In this document: positions 1-12,645 of the stretch, one piece after another | Numbering within the stretch: the first letter of the stretch is position 1 | Layout of the letters: each line of letters opens with the position of its first letter | Assembly: GCF_000208865.1 (NCBI RefSeq) | Contig: NC_018388.1 | Coordinates: 1,674,001 to 1,738,000 of the forward strand | DNA from: Neospora caninum Liverpool | Lineage: Eukaryota; Apicomplexa; Conoidasida; Eucoccidiorida; Sarcocystidae | DNA: 64,000 bases | Direction of reading: 5' to 3' | Position numbers and translations under genes: made by a program | Notes under the pieces: generated by a model | The model's input: the letters and a program-made list of their open reading frames with translations, nothing else | The model's database searches: none | Told to the model about the DNA's origin: nothing

Positions 1-31
1 TCCACGGCCAGCACGGCTGCGACTTCTTGCA

Positions 32-3000
32 GCTTCGGGGAGGGACAGCGAAAGGCACACACGAGGCGGAACGCGAGCGCATGCACACCGGCGCGGACGG
101 AGAACTCGGCCAGCACCACTGGAAGAAACAAACGTTCCCGTTCCCTCGGAGTTTACACGCCCCGCCACGCGACAAAGCAAGGCACAGGGAGATGGCGAAA
201 AGAACGTAGAGAGAGAGAACCGTCCACGCATCACGCAAAACCAGCACGCGTTTCACTGTCATATCCAGAGCACTTCTACGCATGTGTGTACGGATGTGTT
301 CTCACGTGTCGACATGCGCTGATATGCTGCATGGAATCTCTCTCTTCGAGTTCCAAGAGCATCTACATATAAATATATACATATATAGAAATATGTTTGC
401 ATGTACGTGTCCGCATATACATAAATAGGTGTGTAGAAATGTGTATGGGTGCGAGGGATAGGTTTTCCCTTTTGTTTCTGCGCGAATTGGTGTCGAGTTT
501 TTAAGTGGTGTTGTGGACTGTTCAGAGGATGTCTCCAAGAGACAGTTTTTCACGATGAAAAAAGGCCAATGCATGCGAGAGCAGCCAGGCTTTTTTTGTG
601 TGTGAATCCTCAGCCGCAACCCTGCGACACACAGGGCCCGCCGTGAGCCTCACTTGTTCGACGAGTTTCGAGAGTCTGAGTCTGTCCTGAGAAGCCTCTC
701 CATCGTCTCCATCTGTCTCTCGGTCGTCCTTCTGCGTCCTCTCGCTGGCCGCGAAGGCACCTGCCTGCTGCGGCCCGCCTTTCCCGTCGCACGAGCCGCT
801 GGGCTCGGGGAGCGCGCGCGAAGCGATGGCTAGACGCGCCTCAAGCTCCTTTATCTTTTCTTGCATCTCCTCGCGCTGCTTCAACTGCTGCTGGACTGCA
901 GTGACAAGTTCCTTGCGCTCGGTCTGCACAGTCTTCAGGTCGCCCTGGAGAGTCGTCAGCTCGGCCTGAAGCTGAGCAAGCTGCGACTCGCGCTCCCGCT
1001 CCTCCAGGCTCTTCGCCTCAGCCTCCGTCTCCGTCAGCTGAAGCAGCTTCAACTTGAGCGCGCTGCGGGGGGAAGAGAATGGCGCGCGGCAAAGACGAAC
1101 ACAATAAAAGTGAAGTCGGGAGGCGAGGGCGACGAAAGGAAGAGAAACGCCGAAGGACAGAAATGCATGAAGAAGGCACACTCGGCCAAGGCGACAAACA
1201 GAGCGCGGGGCACATGCGAGGGAACAGAACTCAGTCCCAAAAAGATGTTGCATGCGTGGAAAGGGGGGATCTTTCGGGTGGAGCAGAAACGTCCGCGAGG
1301 TCGTCGGGACGTTTCGCATAGAGAACGCCGCGTCACAGACCCCAACACGAAGCGGAATGTGTGCCTCGCTTCATGCAGCCGCTCAAACCCCCCCCCCCCG
1401 GCTGTTCCCGCTCAACGCCCTCCTCACTTGTTGTGTTCGAGAACTTCCATGTAGCTCAAGAGACCGACATCCGCTTCGTCCTCTGAAGCCGCTTTGCCTG
1501 TCGCGGGATCTCGGCCACTCGCACGGACTCCGAGCGCCTTCTGGAGCGACGCCGAGGCCAGGCCAAAGAGACTGCCGAAGGGTGCGGTCGCCTTCCCTTC
1601 TCGCGAGGCAGCATGCGAGTCGCCTCCAGACAGCCGCTGAACTTCCCAGGCCGCGACGGCGAGCTGTCGCAACAGTTCGTCGTTTCTCTGCAAGTAGCGC
1701 TGGGCTTCGTCGTCTTTCTGTCGGAGCTGGTAAAGACAAGACGCAGCAAACATCGCCTTTGCAGAGACGCGGGGCGTGCGTCTGTTCTTCCACGTGTGCC
1801 TTGGCTAGTTGGACACGATGTATCTGAATAGTAAAGCGGTTCATTGAGCCTGTTCGTCTCGCGGCGAGAGAGAAGGGACAGAGAGAGAGGGTGAAGAGCG
1901 AACAGGCGGGAGACGACGCTCTCCGTACACGGTGTGTGCAGGCCTCTCCGAAAGAGGCCGCGAGAAGATGAGGCAACGAGCGAAAACCCAGCTCACAGAC
2001 CGCGGGTTGGGGAACAGGGTGGGATGTCGACTTGCGCTCTGTGAGAAGCGTGCGCTTTCAAAGACGAAAACAAGACGCCTTTCCGCAGGTGCCCAAACAG
2101 GAAAAAACCGGACAAGAAAAGGAAGGACAACGAGGACGCAGAAAGAGCAAAGAGAGGACGCGTCTCGGTCGTTGCTCGAAAGGCGAACTCCCCGCTTCCT
2201 CACCCTGGGTGATCCCGCACAATGCCTGAGGGGTAGGGCCTCTCTCGGAATCTCCCTCTCTGAGGAACTCGCGGCTTATTTCACATTACCTCGACTCGCA
2301 AGTCATGCGAAATGTCTTCTTCGCGGCGGTGAAGGAGCAGAAGCTGCTGCATGCGCCCTGAAAGTTCTTCGTTCTTCTCCTCGAGCTCTGCCACGCGCGC
2401 CTCGTGCTCCTTCCGGCCGTTCTCCAGTTGCAGAGCTGCCGCCTTCCAGTTCGCTGCCTCCTCTGTTCGCTGCAGGAGGCGTGACTTCGCTGCGAGGCAC
2501 TGAGAGAAGCATGCACACAGCCCACAACGCGTTTGCGTCCACTGAACCAAATTTTCCGCAGACACCCAGTCGCCTGATCAAAAACAGAAGAACTCCGTCC
2601 TTACCCACGCGAGGGCGCCTACACAGGTACACCACTATTACATATATGCATAGACTGCATCTCGAGCGCTGGAAGGAGAGATGGGTGCACGTAAACCTCT
2701 CTCCGTGCTCTGCATGGGGAACTACCTAAATACGCAGGAAACGCAACTGTACAAACACAATGTATAAAAGAAAGCATATGTAAGTGTACATGTATATGCA
2801 TATACATGTATGCACGTGTAAGCGAAATGTGCGTTAATAGACAAAGGTACATGTATATATGTGTGTGGGATGTGGAACTGGTTTCACCAATTTTCTGTGG
2901 GGACAAGAGGCAGGTGATAGGCGTATATGAGACGGCTCTCTTGCCTACCTCGAATGTTTTAGCGTCGAGTTCTATGACGAGTTCAGTCATTTTGTCGCTG

Positions 3001-5337
3001 ATGAGGGTCTGGAGAGCGCCTCCGTCTTGGATGTCTCCAAAACGCTGCTTCAGCACGCCCGTCGCTTCTTCCCGGGAGAGGCGAGGAGGCAGAGGCAGCG
3101 CAGTGTCGTGCAACGAGGCCGCGTCTGTCCGGTCCTGGTCCGTCTGACCCGTCGATCCGGACGCCTTCGCAGCCTGCTCGAGACGCGCAATTGTCTCCTT
3201 GAGCTGCCCCAGCTCCTTGTCTTTCTCCTCAACCTAAAAAGTTTGCCAGAAAGGACGCGCGGCGCCGCAGCACACAGTCCAGGGACAAACAGACAAAAAA
3301 GCAGCACAGACAAGGCGCCGCGAGCAGAGGCAGCGGAGACGCAGTCAGAGCAGACGAGACCGGAACACGAATCGGAGACAGGGGAAAGACAACGCGCAAG
3401 TCTGGGAGACGTCCTTTTGGCGAAGCGAAAAGGCACAAGACAAGAGGAAATCGAGCTTTTCTCCAGAGAGCGTCGCGAAAAGGCTCGCACTTGAATCAGA
3501 TTTTCTCCAGAGGCACCCAAAAAGCACATGCACTCTCTCTCAACAAAAAAACGCACATCCGGATGCACACAAAAAACTGTAGTTACACACACAGGCTCTA
3601 TAAGTGTGTTTGTGTATGTTTGTGTCTCTCCGCGAGCCTGCGCATGTGTGCAGTGTCCAGTCTTTCATGTGCGTGTGCGGATGCCTACAAGCGTGGCAAG
3701 ACGGTGGTTGTCGCGTTGAAGCTGGTCATTGCTCTCTTGCAAGACTTTCAAGCATTTTTCTTGTTTGTCGACGTGCTGCGTCTTGAGCACGAGGAGCTCC
3801 TCCTTGAGCGCCACGGCCTCCTGCGCGGCCAGCAGCTCCTGCCGCTCCTTCTCGTGCTCGAGTGCGGACTCCCGTTGGCGGTGGCGAAGGAGACTCTGCG
3901 CGGGACAGCGACGGCGAGAAGGACCGGACGTGAGCACGGGTAGAGAAACCGCAGACAGAAGGCCGTCCCGGAGAAGAAAGAGCGTGGCCGCAGGGGGGGG
4001 GAGGCACGAGACAAGTCGAAAGCAACGGGACATACGGCTCGAGTAAAACCGACTCTCAGAAACAAGCAGCAGGTGGAATGAGAAGGACAGGGAGGAACAC
4101 GAAAGCAACCCCCCAGTTCTTCACCTTTTCCTCCACGTCCCGCGCCCCGATCTCTGTTTGTCCACACTCTCTTCCCTCAGTCCCTCTGTCCCTCCTTTCG
4201 CTGTCGGCCGTTTGTCTCTCTGCTCGTGTCTCTGTTTCGCCCTTTTTCGCGTTCTCTCCGCCGCGTGCTCGACCGTCGCTCTCCCTCCTCTCCACCTGTG
4301 GGTCCACGAGTCTTTCTTTTCGCTTCCTCGCGCCCCACGCGCACGCAACCCCTCCCCGTCAGCCCGCGCGTTTCCGCGCCTCTCTCTCGCCTCGACTTTC
4401 CGTCTCAGTTCCACGGCCTTGTCCACGCGCCACGGTGTCTCTTCCCGCACACACTCCCCTGGTCTCTTCTCTCTGGACCCGTGGGCGCGTCGCTCACTTC
4501 GAGGTCTTCCGCCTTCTTCCTCTGGAGCTCTTTTTCCTCCTGGGCTTCTTGCAGCTTCGCCTCGAGAGTCGCCTTCGTCTTCGCGGCGACACGCGCGGCC
4601 TCGGCTGCCTCCTCCAGCTGTTGTTGCTGTTCCTGCCTCGCGAGCGCGAGTTGTCCCCTGAGCTGGGTCTGAGCGCTCTCCGCCGCCTCGAGTCTCTGTT
4701 GTTGGAGCCGCTGGCGACCTTCGGCAGAAGACGCGCTCGCAGCCGCTGCGAGGCTCTGACGCTCTGCAGAGAGGCGCTCGACTTTCTCGCGCGTGAGGCT
4801 CTCGACCAGGTGTTGTTGCTCCAGGACGAGCCTGTCGTTTCGACTCTGCAAATCGAGGATCTGGTCCTCTGCGCTGCGCAGCTTCTGCCGAAGAGCGAGA
4901 AGCTCCTCCTCGAGAGACTTGGAACTCGCGGCTGCGGTTCCCGGGTCTTCGGGCGACGCCTTCTCCTCGCCGGATCCAGTCTCTGGCCTGCGAGGGGACG
5001 TCTCTTCTCTCAGGCGCTCCAACTCTCCAGCATGCTCCTCGAGGAGCCGCCGCAGCTGCGCGTTTTGCGCCAGCAGAGCCTCGCGCTCGACAGCAGTTTC
5101 TTCAACCTCGCGCTCGACTGCAGTTTCTTCCAGAGACGACGCGGCTCCTGGCGCACTGGAGCCGGCCGCGAGGGGCTGCGGCGCCGGCTGCTCAGGCTGT
5201 CCCTGCGCGGCGGGCTCTGGGTCCACCTCCATCTTGTCACCCTCGTCCCCCGCAGGGAGTCCCGCAGACGCAGAAGGCTCAGAAGAGGGCGGTTCTGCCT
5301 CGGCGGCGGAGGCAGGGGAGTTCTGTGTTTCGTCCAT
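32..5337 (-). CDS. long coiled-coil protein, candidate TPR/Mlp nuclear-basket nucleoporin (5' part, runs off left edge)
   Basis: Exons on the minus strand: 5337-4498, 3895-3689, 3233-2949, 2499-2290, 1726-1428, 1062-654, and probably one starting at 32 and leaving the window. All have GT..AG borders and compatible phases (0,0,0,0,2,0). The start is the ATG at 5337. The first 70 or so residues are acidic and rich in Pro, Ala and Ser. From about residue 75 on, almost everything is heptad-like Glu/Gln/Leu/Arg coiled coil, more than 700 residues in the window. The stretch LLSYMEVLEHNNALKLKLLQ, formed across the 1428/1062 splice, resembles the conserved TPR/Mlp segment in which a short Tyr/Asn-rich element precedes a Gln/Leu coiled coil. 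TPR/Mlp proteins form the nuclear basket and act in mRNA export and chromatin tethering. The coiled coil is certain. The TPR identity is inferred, because other long coiled-coil proteins look similar. Confidence 0.72.
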
Positions 5338-7625
5338 GGTCGAAGACAGTGAGTGCAGAGAGAATGGGGACAGGCTTCGCGAGCGGGACGGAAACTGGAG
5401 AAGACGCACCCCTCCACACCGCCGAGGGGGAGGTCTCGGCTTTTCACGCGGCGCGTTTTTGGAGAAAGGTGACGGTTTTCCAGGAGGAAGAGTGCCGAAG
5501 AAAAGAGAAAGAGAGGGAGACCAGCTGTCGCGCAGTGCAGCTGTCGGCGTCGCGGGGCAGGATCTGGGGCCGAATCGGCGAGGACGTAAACGAGGCAGAG
5601 GAAGGGAAAGCGGGGCGGAGAGGGAAACGGCGATGGCAGAGACAGGAAAGGAGCGAAACAAGAAGAAAGGTGTCGGGAACGTGGGAGAAAAGGCAGGTTG
5701 GGGGACCGTGTGGCCTCGGAGCGGCCAGTCTGCCACTCCTGGCGCGCCTTTTCCCCACCTCAGCGCCCTGGAGGGAAGTGGAACAAACCGAGGTGTAGAC
5801 CAAACAGAAAAGCGTCAGAGACAGAAAACACTACCTTCAGTGCCTGTCTCCGCATTTCACGAGAGAATCGGTTCTGCTGTCGCAGCGCGCGTGCGCCTCT
5901 CTCCAAGACAAAAAGCCCTGCGCTGCGCAAACCACATGCACGCGCAACTCTCCACTCTCGGGTGTCTCTCTGCATGTGAGAGAGAGGCGGTCGACAGCGC
6001 CGTGGTCTTTCCACAGTGTTCCGTTGCCAGAGAGGCCGCAGTGCGCTTCACGCCGGAGTTCCTTGTCGACGGAAGCGCAGTTTTTCTGTGGCGGTCAGCG
6101 CACCGGACCTTTTCTCTCGCAAGGCTGTCACAGATCTTCGCCTTGGGGAAAGCGCCTCGCCACTGCGAGAGGCAGCTCTACGGCTGTGTGGTTTGTGTGC
6201 GCGCCGTCGCCGGCAGTGGCCCAACGGAAGGATCGCAAGGTTGAGAATACGACTAAACACGCCTGCAACCAGAGTCAGTTCTTGGATCTGGTGAATGGAG
6301 GCAACGATCCAGAACGGCACACTCTTCTCGATAGGGAGATCTACTTGTGATTCAAGGGCCCCCGATCGAACGCAGAGCCAACAACAGCTCGGGTGTAGAG
6401 ACATTTTTTGGCCGGCTGATCCGACAAACAGGCGGCGTCTCAGGAAGCGGCCGTCTACGGCCTCAGTCAAGGGATGTTCGCCTGAAAGACCGCCAGTCCC
6501 AGCGAGCGACGGCCCTCGCTGGGGAACAGACAAGCGAAACAATCCCCTCTCGGTCAGCGCAAGAGGTTTCTGGCTGCGTTCTCCGTGCCGCGTTCCGAGA
6601 GTAACGAGTCGCGCGCCGTATAAGGATGCAAGGATACCCGTCAGACGCTCAGCGGGCGAACTGACACAGAACAGAAGCGAGTCCTGAAAAAGCTAGAACT
6701 GCGTGGTACTCATGCACCCGTACATAGATTTACGTTGGCGACTACGTTCATTCAGGATTAGGTAACTCTACACGCGTACGTAAGTAGGGTTTCTGGCTGC
6801 AAGCTTCCGTGGTTGTGTTTCTCCGGCAGTACGGACGACAATGTTGCGGCAAGACGAGGCACGGATGCTGTCAGAGGGACTGCGGAGTGCCAGCGTTTTC
6901 CTGAGTCGGATGAGGAGCTGCAGCTGCTCGATGGGCAGTGAGCACGCCACGACAGAGAAACAATTCGAGACATGTTTAGGGGCGCAATCTGATCTAAAAA
7001 CGGACACTCGCGCACACGGGGCGCGGGGAGGGGGGCGAACGCGGTCCTCGCCTCCTGACCACGGACTTGCGCTGCCTGCCTCTCAACGTATTTAATACGC
7101 GATATGTTGCGTCGAAAACACCCTTCGACGAGCCGTCGCGGCGCCCACATGATTCGGCATGTCTCTCGTGGATGTAAGACAGATTGACGAAGGACGCAAT
7201 CACGTGAGAAAGCAAACACGAACGCTAAAGGAGGAACGTTTCGCACACGTTGGTAGAGCCGAACGCTCGTATCTGCGATTTCCCCTTTGCGTTTGAAAAT
7301 GTCGGGCCCGATTCGCTGGCCCTGCAAGCGTTCTTCCGCAGAGTTTCCTTCGCTGTCAACCTCTCCTGCGGTCAAAATCTTATGCCCGTCACACGAGCAG
7401 AAGACTCCCCGGTGGTGTGGTGCGCATTTCTTCGAATGTCAGATTTTTCCCTAGGCAGAAACACGTTTCTCGCCCCCAAACGTAGGTATCAGAGAGAGCA
7501 CAAAGCACAAAAACTCCGGCACACACAGAGACATGCACCATTTCAGACGGCGAGTTTCGCGTGCACGGTTGCGTGGGAGCATCAACGAAGTTTGCCTTTT
7601 CTGCTTGCCACTCTCAAGTGGTCTT
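5338..7625. other. intergenic: 5' flank of coiled-coil gene and 3' flank of transporter gene
   Basis: No supportable coding exon. The left part (to about 6250) is GC-rich and open in several frames on both strands. These frames lack family motifs and mostly continue the antisense of the coiled-coil exon, so I read this part as promoter and 5' leader. The right part, near 6700-7600, is mixed-composition sequence, probably the 3' UTR of the transporter gene. Confidence 0.5.
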
Positions 7626-9572
7626 TTAGCTCTGCTTCTTTAGGGTCTCCTTCCCGAGACCAGAGGGAGACTGCGGCTCTTTGTGGCCATGAGGGTGGCC
7701 ATGGTGTCGGTGACCCTTGCCATGCTTTTTGAATTTTTTCGAGCAGTAGCTCTGAATTAAGAGCGTGAGGAAAATGCTAAACATGCTGGCCCATTGGACA
7801 GGCGTCAGGCGGTGCCCAAAGATGTAGACGCTCAGGACTGTGCTAGTCGCCTTCCTCAGAGTCGTGAACAAACTTGTGTATAGACTCCCAAAGGCTCGGA
7901 GGGACTGGTAAATGAACAGCTGTCCGAGTGATCCACTGACAGTGAAGGCGGCGAAGCTGCCGAGAGCGTCTGGGTCGTGCTTCAAGAAAATAAAGGGCTG
8001 TTCGCCTTCAATCAGGGCGGACGCAATCCCCGTCCAAACTGTGGAAAACAGATTCGTCAGGAACATCATCAGCACGGGACCCAGGTTCGTGTACCGCGCC
8101 ATCAGCCGGTCTTGGCGGGGCCCGGTGAGGCCATCACAAAACAGCGACACGCAGAGGAGCAAAATCCCCACCGCGGTGCTCTCTGTCTGTTTGCTGCTGC
8201 CTCCGGCTTTTGCGAAATTGAAGAGGACCAGAGACACTGTGACGACCGCCACAGAGAGGTAGTCGTACCACGGGTACGTCTTGCCTGAGAGAATGGACAA
8301 AACAGGAACCAAGCAGTTCAAAGTGTGCAAATGACCGAGAGGGAGTCCAGTCGTCCTGAACGAAGGAGTCGACAGGCGTGGTCCACCAGTGCATGTTAGC
8401 GAGGATCTCTGCCGCACGCCAAAAAAAGCAATAACCGTATCCAATCGTGTGACATGTCTACGCGCTTCCAACTTTTCGATTCGAAGAGCACGTGCAGGGC
8501 ATCAATGGGTAAGTACACTCGAAGTTTCAGGCTCCAAAAAAATTCCGTACGTCTTGCACTCTGAGAAAACCCCCTCTCTGTGCAGGGAACCCAGTGGGGT
8601 TGTTGCTCCGGGCCGCACTACTTGTTTGTTTGCGAACTCTCGGCCCATCGGAGTTCGTGCAAGGCGCGAACAAGCACTTCTACGCGACTTCTCCAAAAGT
8701 GAAAAATCCTGCCCCGGCGAAGCGGGAACAGCACATGTGTCGCCAGGCTGTGTGTGCACGCGCCACAGGGACGACGTGATCACTTGTCGACGGCCCAGAA
8801 CACTGGGAGTACAGAGCCGCCGCGTGAAACTGCCAAATGTGTGCACGTGAGAAGCGACTGAACGGACACTTCGCGTACATAGAGCGTTCACCTCGGGAAA
8901 GCAGGCAGTCGGAGAGGCCCCAGCAGATGTTTTCGTTCGAGACACCCGAACGCGTTTTTCCAGCTAGAGACTGAGTGACTTACGGAAGACGAAAAACCCC
9001 CCCAGGACGATGGGAACCATTTTCGCAGACTTGACGAGAACTTGCGTGGGGTAGTTGACATGCGTGAGTGCATAGTTGGTGCAGAGCATTGCACCCGAGT
9101 ACGAGAGGGAAATGAAGAGGACTTCTCGGAGAATGAATGCGTCCAGAACGTGGAAAGCCTTTTTTGCGTTGCCTCGAGTCTGCAGAAGCAGCAGGCCAAG
9201 GCTGAAGAAACTGTTGGAGGCACAAATGACAAAGACAAGGAAGAAGGAGAACGAAAACCGCTTCCCGGTAGTTGGGTCAACCTGGTGATAGATCTGTTCC
9301 TGGTAATACCCAAACATGAGGAAGAAAAAGTATATCCCCGTGACAATTACAATCATCAGAAGGACTTGCCGAACACTGGTGCCGTCCACTCCGGTTGCCT
9401 TCGCCTCCGCCACAGGCGAGTCCCCCTTGGAATGGAACTCATCCTGTCCGGAAGTCGTGGAAATACGGCTCATCGGAGAGGAGAGTCCAGCTCCGGTCTC
9501 CTGTTTGCTGTTCCTGCGCCGAGTTAGAGCCGGCGTCGCGCCGCTGTCCACTGCAGCGGATCCTGAGGGCAT
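7626..9572 (-). CDS. SLC35B1-type ER nucleotide-sugar/ATP transporter (UAA family)
   Basis: Two exons, 9572-8984 and 8284-7626, joined in phase 1, giving 415 residues. About ten hydrophobic segments fit the drug/metabolite transporter fold. SLC35B1-like signatures include NYPTQVLVKSAKMVP in exon 1, DGLTGPRQDR, and the pair FTTLRKATSTVLSV then RLTPVQW in exon 2. The splice restores the family order: FVFRKTYPWYDYLSV, a Lys/Tyr loop, then a transmembrane helix. SLC35B1 proteins sit in the ER membrane; UDP-galactose transport and ATP/ADP exchange have both been reported for the family. The C-terminus is unusual: a His-rich tail (HGKGHRHHGHPHGHK) and a final KKQS that could act as an ER-retrieval dilysine signal. 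The frame stays open upstream to a possible ATG near 9812. I chose 9572 because it puts a short hydrophilic leader before the first membrane segment. Confidence 0.88.
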
Positions 9573-11971
9573 TGTGACTCCGTCAAGCTCCCAAAAACAG
9601 TCGCTCAAATGATGGCAGCGCAGCCAAGGAACCACAGAGTACGGTAAAAACCGACCCCGCGTAGTGTGAAAAGAAAGGTGTGCGAATGGGACGTTGCAGT
9701 CTACAACAAAAGGAGCTGAAACAACAAGAGAGCGAAACGAACAACAAGGAGAGCGCGGACGGGGCGCCTCTGCCGGGCCGCCCAGGGTGATGGACGGGGC
9801 TGAAATCGACAAGAAGACAACTGGGCGTGCTTTGAGCTGCTTACCGCCCTTATTTTTTTGCCACGTCGTTTACATGAAATTGTGCCGCTCTTGAGATGCG
9901 GAGGATACACGCTAGAGAAGAAAAAGAGGGAAAACTGCGAAATCTCTTGCCTGTCTTGTCGCACACACAACGCGGGGGCCCGCACGCAGTTTCACCGCCT
10001 GTGTTGAAGCAGTGTGCCAACCTCAATCCCGTAGAAAACGGATGCGGATCCAGAATTACCATGAAGAAACGAATAACAAAGATCGCTCTGCCACGCTGAG
10101 CCCGGCAACACGGGAATCGGGAGAAGACTGCAGGAGAGAAAGATCCAGAGGAAGACAACAAATCAGTCCAAGACAACGAGTATCCAGTCAGCTACCCTTT
10201 GTTCAGTGAAACAACGCAGACATTCGCTGTATGTATAGTGAGCGTCAGAGACGACAAAGTGCAAGGCATTTCTCTTTTTTCTGGACGACGATTTTGCACT
10301 GATGAGTGGAAAAGCATGACACAAGGGGAAGCTCCAGGATGTTCGTGATAAGCCCGCATACAGGGAGCGGCGGCAGCCCGAAAAAACAAGACATGCCAAC
10401 TTCACAGGTCTCCAGTGATGAAGAATACCATGGCAACCGGGTAACGACTTTGAAAGAGTTAGACACCATAGAAAAATCGACAACTCTGTCTGCCCGAGAC
10501 GTGTACGTCCTGCAAAAAGTGCCCTTCGCAACAGGCATGCGACTGACTGCATGCTGTGCAGCAGGTCGCTTTTGACGTGGGACTTTTTGTTCTATTTCAA
10601 GGAGACTGTGAATCGAAAAAGCATCCTTAGCATTCTATAGACTTAACTACGAAGCGACGCATTGCTGGTATTCCCTTCGAGAGCTACAAACTGGAAAGTC
10701 ATGGGAAGGTGTCGAGTAAGGCCACTGAATGGTCGTTGAGACGCCATGAGACAGTGCAGCTTTCAGCTACGAAAGCCGAGGGTTTCGGTCACTCCAGGGA
10801 AGAGGGTTCGTTTGTGATTCATGAAGGCACCCAGAGCAGGAAGCGCATCTTTGCATCCTGATTACCAAAGCTCGCCCGTCAGGTTCGACACTGTTTCGTC
10901 GCGCGGCTGTTGTCACCTCATCCGTCAAAAGAGAGGAAGATAATGGTGAAAAAGAGAAGAAGGAGAAGGGACTGAGTCCACGGGGAATGGCAACAGTCCA
11001 GGGATCTGCATCAAACTGCACAAGGGTTTAGCAAGGAGGCATGAATGATCAACGTGGCGGCGCGCCTTTGACTCAAGGCATGCCGCCTATTTTTAGTTGA
11101 GGCTGGTATCCGTACAGCATCATCGTCTGTGGAAATCTGTATCTGTTTCACGGTAAATGTAGCGTGAGTACTTTCTCGATAGTGAAGCTGATTTCTGATC
11201 TGCATTTGCCGGTATCCAACCGTGGCTGCTCGTGGTTCGCAACCGTTCCTCGCATCCGCCAGTCACTGAAGAGAACTATGGAGCTATAGGGGGCATGTAA
11301 CTAAGAGCTAAATGGGCCTGGTGTTGTGAATCGCAGTGGACTCTTTTATCTGTCCTTCGAGTACAACTGTACGTCAGTAGCGCGGCGGTGTGACTGCGCA
11401 TCGGTATGCTATGTGCAGCGTTCATCACGATATTCAGCTGTCGAACAGAGAGTCGATCTACAGCTACGGGGGCTCTTTTGGTATCGGAAAGGATTACGTC
11501 AGTCGCTCTCACGCGCCACCGGACAGGCATTCAGGGAATATTTTCCGCCATCGACAGCGTGTGTGCAATGTGGTAGTGGGGCAAACACACATAACAAGAG
11601 TTTGAATCCTGGTCTATTCGCCTCATCACCCAAATTTGGCTGCGTGTGGTGGTGATCAGGAACGCCTGCACAATTTTGATATGCCTTGTTCGGCATCCAG
11701 TCTGCATCCCAGAACCAGAGTCCACGAGTCTGCAGCTGGCAGGGGCAGCAGCATCCTACTTGTTCAACGTGATGTCCTTTCCTCTGACGCTTCAGGTCGT
11801 CCTAGGATGGTCGAGTAGCCCCGGGATGGACTAAATGAAACACAGCGAAGAACCTCTGCTAAACAGATGTGAAGTTTGTCAGCCAGCGTTTCTGGCTCTG
11901 AATGAGCAGAGCTGCTTACTGCTTGACCCATATTATGTACGCGAGAAATTTCGAACAGTCCTCTGATTGTA
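9573..11971. other. intergenic, no gene seen
   Basis: Mixed-composition DNA between two minus-strand genes. Frames of 60-130 codons exist but show no recognisable motif, and I found no consistent set of splice sites linking them. It should hold the 5' flank of the transporter gene and the 3' UTR of the small gene at 11972. Confidence 0.5.
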
Positions 11972-12645
11972 TCATGCAGCAAGCAGAGGACTAGAGAAGG
12001 GCGTAAAGTCGTAGTATATAGTGCATGGCCCGGACGTGATCCCGTAGTCTTTCAATTGCCTAGTCACGTCGACGCATTCGTCTTTATGGAAGTAGTTGAT
12101 ACACATAAAGACTTCAACAATGCTACCACCGTGACGCTTGATTATAGCCTGTATAAAGCACACAATAGGCAAAAGTGAGTGGCAGTACGAACAATACAAC
12201 GTTTTTGACTGCATGTCCAAAGAGAGGAACCTGGCCCATGGAAACCTACGCTCCACCGAGTATACATCAACCATAACCTATGCTCTCGCCGATCTAAGCG
12301 ACTTTACTAACAAATACTGCCAAAAGGGATAACCTTACACATGTCATCTGAGGTACCATTAGGTGTTTGACCAACGAGGTCACACTGAAAGCACGTTTCT
12401 TCTTTCCTTGACTCTCCTTGCTCTATTACAGAAGGCGCACCAACCTGGCGAATCACTTCAAAACTCGTAAACTTGTCCCCGATCATTGTGAACTCCAAAT
12501 CTCTTGAACTGGGGTTGGCTAGTCGCACTTTCACTTCGATCTCAGAGTCGGCCAGAGTCGACGGTTTGAACTCCGGCGCCTCATACTTGTACTGTGGCTG
12601 GTCTGGGTAAACAGACCCGGTGTTCTTCGGCCGTTTAGGGCTCAT
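11972..12645 (-). CDS. small two-exon protein of unknown function (about 162 aa)
   Basis: I do not recognise this protein. The model joins exon 12645-12334 (ATG at 12645) to exon 12148-11972 (stop TGA) in phase 0, giving 162 residues. The acceptor is good (pyrimidine run, then TACAG). The donor (AAG|GTTATC) is weak, but the stronger-looking GTGTAAGG nearby would put a stop straight after the splice. The N-terminal half is hydrophilic and Pro/Lys-rich, with alternating beta-like stretches (SEIEVKVRLAN, LEFTMIGDKFTSFEVI). The C-terminal half has several Cys and aromatic residues (VEVFMCINYFHKDECVDV). There is no clear signal peptide or membrane helix. Both exons stay open without low-complexity bias, which favours a real gene. 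Confidence 0.5.

Noticed and set aside
522..1319. A single 265-codon minus-strand frame as a gene
   Set aside because: Only part of it (1062-654) is coding, as an exon of the coiled-coil gene with GT..AG borders; the rest is intron.
4078..6244. Plus-strand frames of 424 and 483 codons
   Set aside because: They are antisense to the coiled-coil exon 5337-4498 and its GC-rich leader; composition is Arg/Ser/Leu with no family motif, typical of GC-rich shadows.
6758..7375. 205-codon minus-strand frame
   Set aside because: No motif, no splice partner, lies in the 3' flank of the transporter gene.
11580..11630. tRNA-like T-loop (gtttgaatcctggtc)
   Set aside because: No matching A box or acceptor stem could be paired around it.
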